The translations under genes were made by a program, and so were the position numbers. The notes below the pieces were generated by a model. That model did not search any database and was not told the DNA's origin. It saw nothing but the letters and a program-made list of their open reading frames with translations. Below are positions 63,634 through 64,000 of a stretch of 64,000 nt of DNA, piece after piece (positions within the stretch are counted from its first letter, which is position 1; each line of letters starts with the position of its first letter). The stretch is from Pseudomonas sp. P7548 (GTDB lineage: Bacteria; Pseudomonadota; Gammaproteobacteria; Pseudomonadales; Pseudomonadaceae). The stretch is from assembly GCF_013386585.1 (NCBI RefSeq), contig NZ_JACARO010000038.1, positions 62,001 to 126,000 on the forward strand, given 5' to 3'.

Positions 63634-64000
63634 TCAGATTACCGCCTGCTGCATGCGCTTGGTCAACGCCTCGGCGCTTTCCTTGCGCTCGCTATACCTG
63701 TCCACCAGATACGGCGACGCATCGCGCGTGAGCAGCGTGAACTTCATCAGTTCCTCCATCACGTCCACAATGCGGTCGTAGTAGGCCGACGGTTTCATGC
63801 GTCCCGCTTCATCGAATTCTTGATACGCCTTGGCGACCGAGGACTGGTTGGGGACGGTCAGCATCCGCATCCAGCGGCCCAGCACGCGCATCTGATTGAC
63901 AGCATTGAAAGATTGCGAGCCGCCCGACACCTGCATCACTGCCAGCGTCTTGCCCTGAGTCGGACGCACCGCGCCGACTGACAGCGGAATCCAGTCGATC
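63634..64000 (-). CDS. arsH: ArsH organoarsenical oxidase/NADPH-FMN reductase (partial)
   Basis: The C-terminal about 120 residues of ArsH, continuing past the right edge, so the N-terminus is not visible. The frame reads [41 protein letters not shown] and [20 protein letters not shown], all typical of ArsH. ArsH is a flavoprotein of arsenic resistance operons and oxidises trivalent organoarsenicals with NADPH/FMN chemistry. The rest of the operon should lie to the right. Its place beside the tRNA-Gly-like att core suggests acquisition on a mobile element. Confidence 0.88.
   Translation of the reverse strand, partial: IDWIPLSVGAVRPTQGKTLAVMQVSGGSQSFNAVNQMRVLGRWMRMLTVPNQSSVAKAYQEFDEAGRMKPSAYYDRIVDVMEELMKFTLLTRDASPYLVDRYSERKESAEALTKRMQQAVI

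Noticed and set aside
1..64000. CRISPR arrays, rRNA genes, complete insertion sequences
   Set aside because: No regularly spaced direct repeats, no rRNA-like sequence and no intact transposase were seen.

Overview
The window reads as a chromosomal segment of a Pseudomonas of the fluorescens type. The right-hand 29 kb has GC-rich pseudomonad housekeeping genes (rdgC, fadE, a PA2817-like gene, yadGH, a TonB cluster) and the inverted REP pairs typical of fluorescent pseudomonads. The left-hand 34.6 kb is visibly more AT-rich, full of LysR regulators, and carries many broken genes. It ends in a P4-type tyrosine integrase (33305-34618) that starts just inside the 3' end of a tRNA-Asp gene (34852-34928). 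This is the layout of a genomic island inserted in a tRNA gene. I see no second copy of the tRNA-Asp 3' end, so the island probably extends beyond the left edge.

Island, left to right. (1) A cupin / AhpD-like / SDR operon is divergent from a MocR-type regulator (143-3487). (2) A LysR gene is divergent from an AhpD-like gene, followed by a small periplasmic protein and a complete MexEF-OprN-like RND pump (3496-11144). (3) A graveyard holds an IS3-type remnant, SulP transporter, UspA and NUDIX pseudogenes, and a degraded LysR start (11.3-14.6 kb). (4) A lipoprotein follows, then an aromatic catabolic cluster: LysR, MFS uptake carrier, maleylacetate reductase, flavin-dependent quinone reductase, NTF2-like protein, LysR, hydroxyquinol 1,2-dioxygenase and a DUF1566-like protein (15.3-24.0 kb). 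(5) Next come a LysR gene, a Tat-exported amidohydrolase and a second maleylacetate reductase that has lost key residues. (6) A decayed second copy of module 2 (LysR, small periplasmic protein, adaptor N-terminus) is cut by a pseudogene of a nuclease-STAND NTPase, a family linked to phage defence. (7) The integrase closes the island.

The catabolic genes fit import of an aromatic acid or phenol, reduction of 2-hydroxybenzoquinone to hydroxyquinol, ring cleavage to maleylacetate, and reduction to 3-oxoadipate for the host. No hydroxylase or decarboxylase that would make hydroxyquinol is present here. The LysR-adjacent promoter element of module 2 occurs three times with identical spacing (about 4.4, 14.6 and 30.1 kb), so that module was amplified and then mostly lost.

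Core side: tRNA-Asp, tRNA-Val, rdgC, a BASS-family carrier, a guanidine-II riboswitch with the Gdx exporter, an LplT-acyltransferase fusion, a TDT carrier, a cupin, an MFS/TetR pair, ABC exporter YadGH, a GST, a transglutaminase-like protein, fadE, a LysR gene, AlaX, PhoD, a GNAT enzyme, exbD-tonB-receptor-exbB, a periplasmic phospholipase D, an M20 peptidase, a polyamine-type binding protein and a LuxR regulator. At the right edge, an 18-bp sequence matching 17 bases of the tRNA-Gly 3' end precedes a partial arsH, which suggests that a second integrated element begins there.
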